Source: Roseiflexaceae bacterium
Lineage (GTDB): Bacteria; Chloroflexota; Chloroflexia; Chloroflexales; Roseiflexaceae
NCBI GenBank assembly: GCA_014381165.1
Contig: JACMIM010000282.1
Location: forward strand, 1 to 5,007
Length of the DNA: 5,007 nucleotides
Reading direction: 5' to 3'
The translations under genes were made by a program, and so were the position numbers. This document shows positions 4,783-5,007 of this stretch, in pieces. Below the pieces are notes generated by a model, which worked only from the letters and a program-made list of their open reading frames with translations, was not told the origin of the DNA and did no database searches. How positions within the stretch are numbered: position 1 is the first letter of the stretch; the number at the start of each line of letters is the position of its first letter.

Positions 4783-5007
4783 ATGGATCAGGCCGCGCCA
4801 GCGCAGACTGGTAATTCACGGTGGTCGAGCAGGGTGATGTATACCCTGCTGGGCCTGCTGCTGCTGGCAGTGCTGCTTGTCGGCGGCGGCGATCTGCTGC
4901 TGTGGGCCGTCGGCGCGCTGCTGGGCGCACCGCTGGTGGCAATATCGGCGGCGGCGCTGTTGCTGCTGCCTGGCCTGGCGTTGCTGCGCTGGCTCTGGCC
5001 TGACCCG
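4783..5007 (+). CDS. Multi-spanning membrane protein, N-terminal part (runs off the window)
   Basis: ATG 4783 opens a frame of 75 codons with no stop before the window edge. After a polar N-terminus (MDQAAPAQTGNSRWSSR) two very hydrophobic, Leu-rich segments follow (about 18-44 and 48-66), then LLPGLALLRWLWPDP. Two leading helices ending in a PGxALLxxLWP-like turn recall large polytopic proteins of the DUF1616 or glycosyltransferase-C-like type found in Chloroflexota, but too little is visible to assign it. The start is favoured because a perfect promoter lies 37 bp upstream and coding bias (G/C third positions, CTG for Leu) begins there. The ribosome-binding site is weak (AAAGAG at 4765-4770). 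The gene is divergent from the transporter. Confidence 0.75.
   Translation, partial: MDQAAPAQTGNSRWSSRVMYTLLGLLLLAVLLVGGGDLLLWAVGALLGAPLVAISAAALLLLPGLALLRWLWPDP

Noticed and set aside
4821..5003. Plus-strand open frame of 60 codons at the right end.
   Set aside because: It is out of frame with the promoter-proximal ATG 4783 gene, and its Ala/Arg/Gly-rich product is typical of a shifted frame of Leu-rich coding sequence.

Overview
The window looks like a chromosomal segment of a Chloroflexota-type bacterium. This is inferred from a Pro/Thr-linked SH3-Excalibur surface protein, a GTAGGGGC-type palindromic repeat, canonical sigma-70 promoters and moderate-to-high GC. No ribosomal RNA or marker protein fixes the taxon. 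Seven protein genes or gene parts and several non-coding structures can be supported. No CRISPR array, transposase or integrase is visible.

Left part (1-1700): a gene-poor leader holds the 3' half of a tRNA-Arg(CCU)-like gene (about 116-160) followed by a strong hairpin (164-199). Next comes a single gene for a LOV-domain blue-light sensor fused to a GGDEF diguanylate cyclase (486-1421). After it, the same tRNA-3'-half plus hairpin module appears again in decayed form (1441-1530). The two modules align without gaps for 90 bp at a constant offset of 1323 bp. Substitutions in the hairpin stems keep pairing, while the tRNA part of copy 2 has decayed. The photoreceptor gene therefore sits between direct repeats derived from a tRNA 3' end, which resembles the footprint of an integration or duplication.

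Middle part (1701-3325): a secreted or membrane-anchored protein (SH3-like plus Excalibur domain, 1701-2534) is followed by a small three-helix membrane protein (2671-2946) with its own extended -10 promoter. A DUF507-family protein (2981-3280) follows 34 bp later and may be co-transcribed with it. A tandem and palindromic repeat (3275-3325) closes this side and supplies the final Leu-TAG codons of both DUF507 and the convergent transporter.

Right part (3320-5007): an EntS-like major facilitator exporter lies on the minus strand (4585-3320). Divergent from it, a perfect TTGACA-17-TATAAT promoter drives a multi-spanning membrane protein (4783 onward) that runs off the right edge. Base composition shifts at about 2950: genes to the left use mixed third positions, those to the right strongly G/C-ending codons. 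The left half therefore looks more accessory. There is no evidence that all these genes act in one pathway; the most specific function is light-controlled cyclic-di-GMP synthesis.
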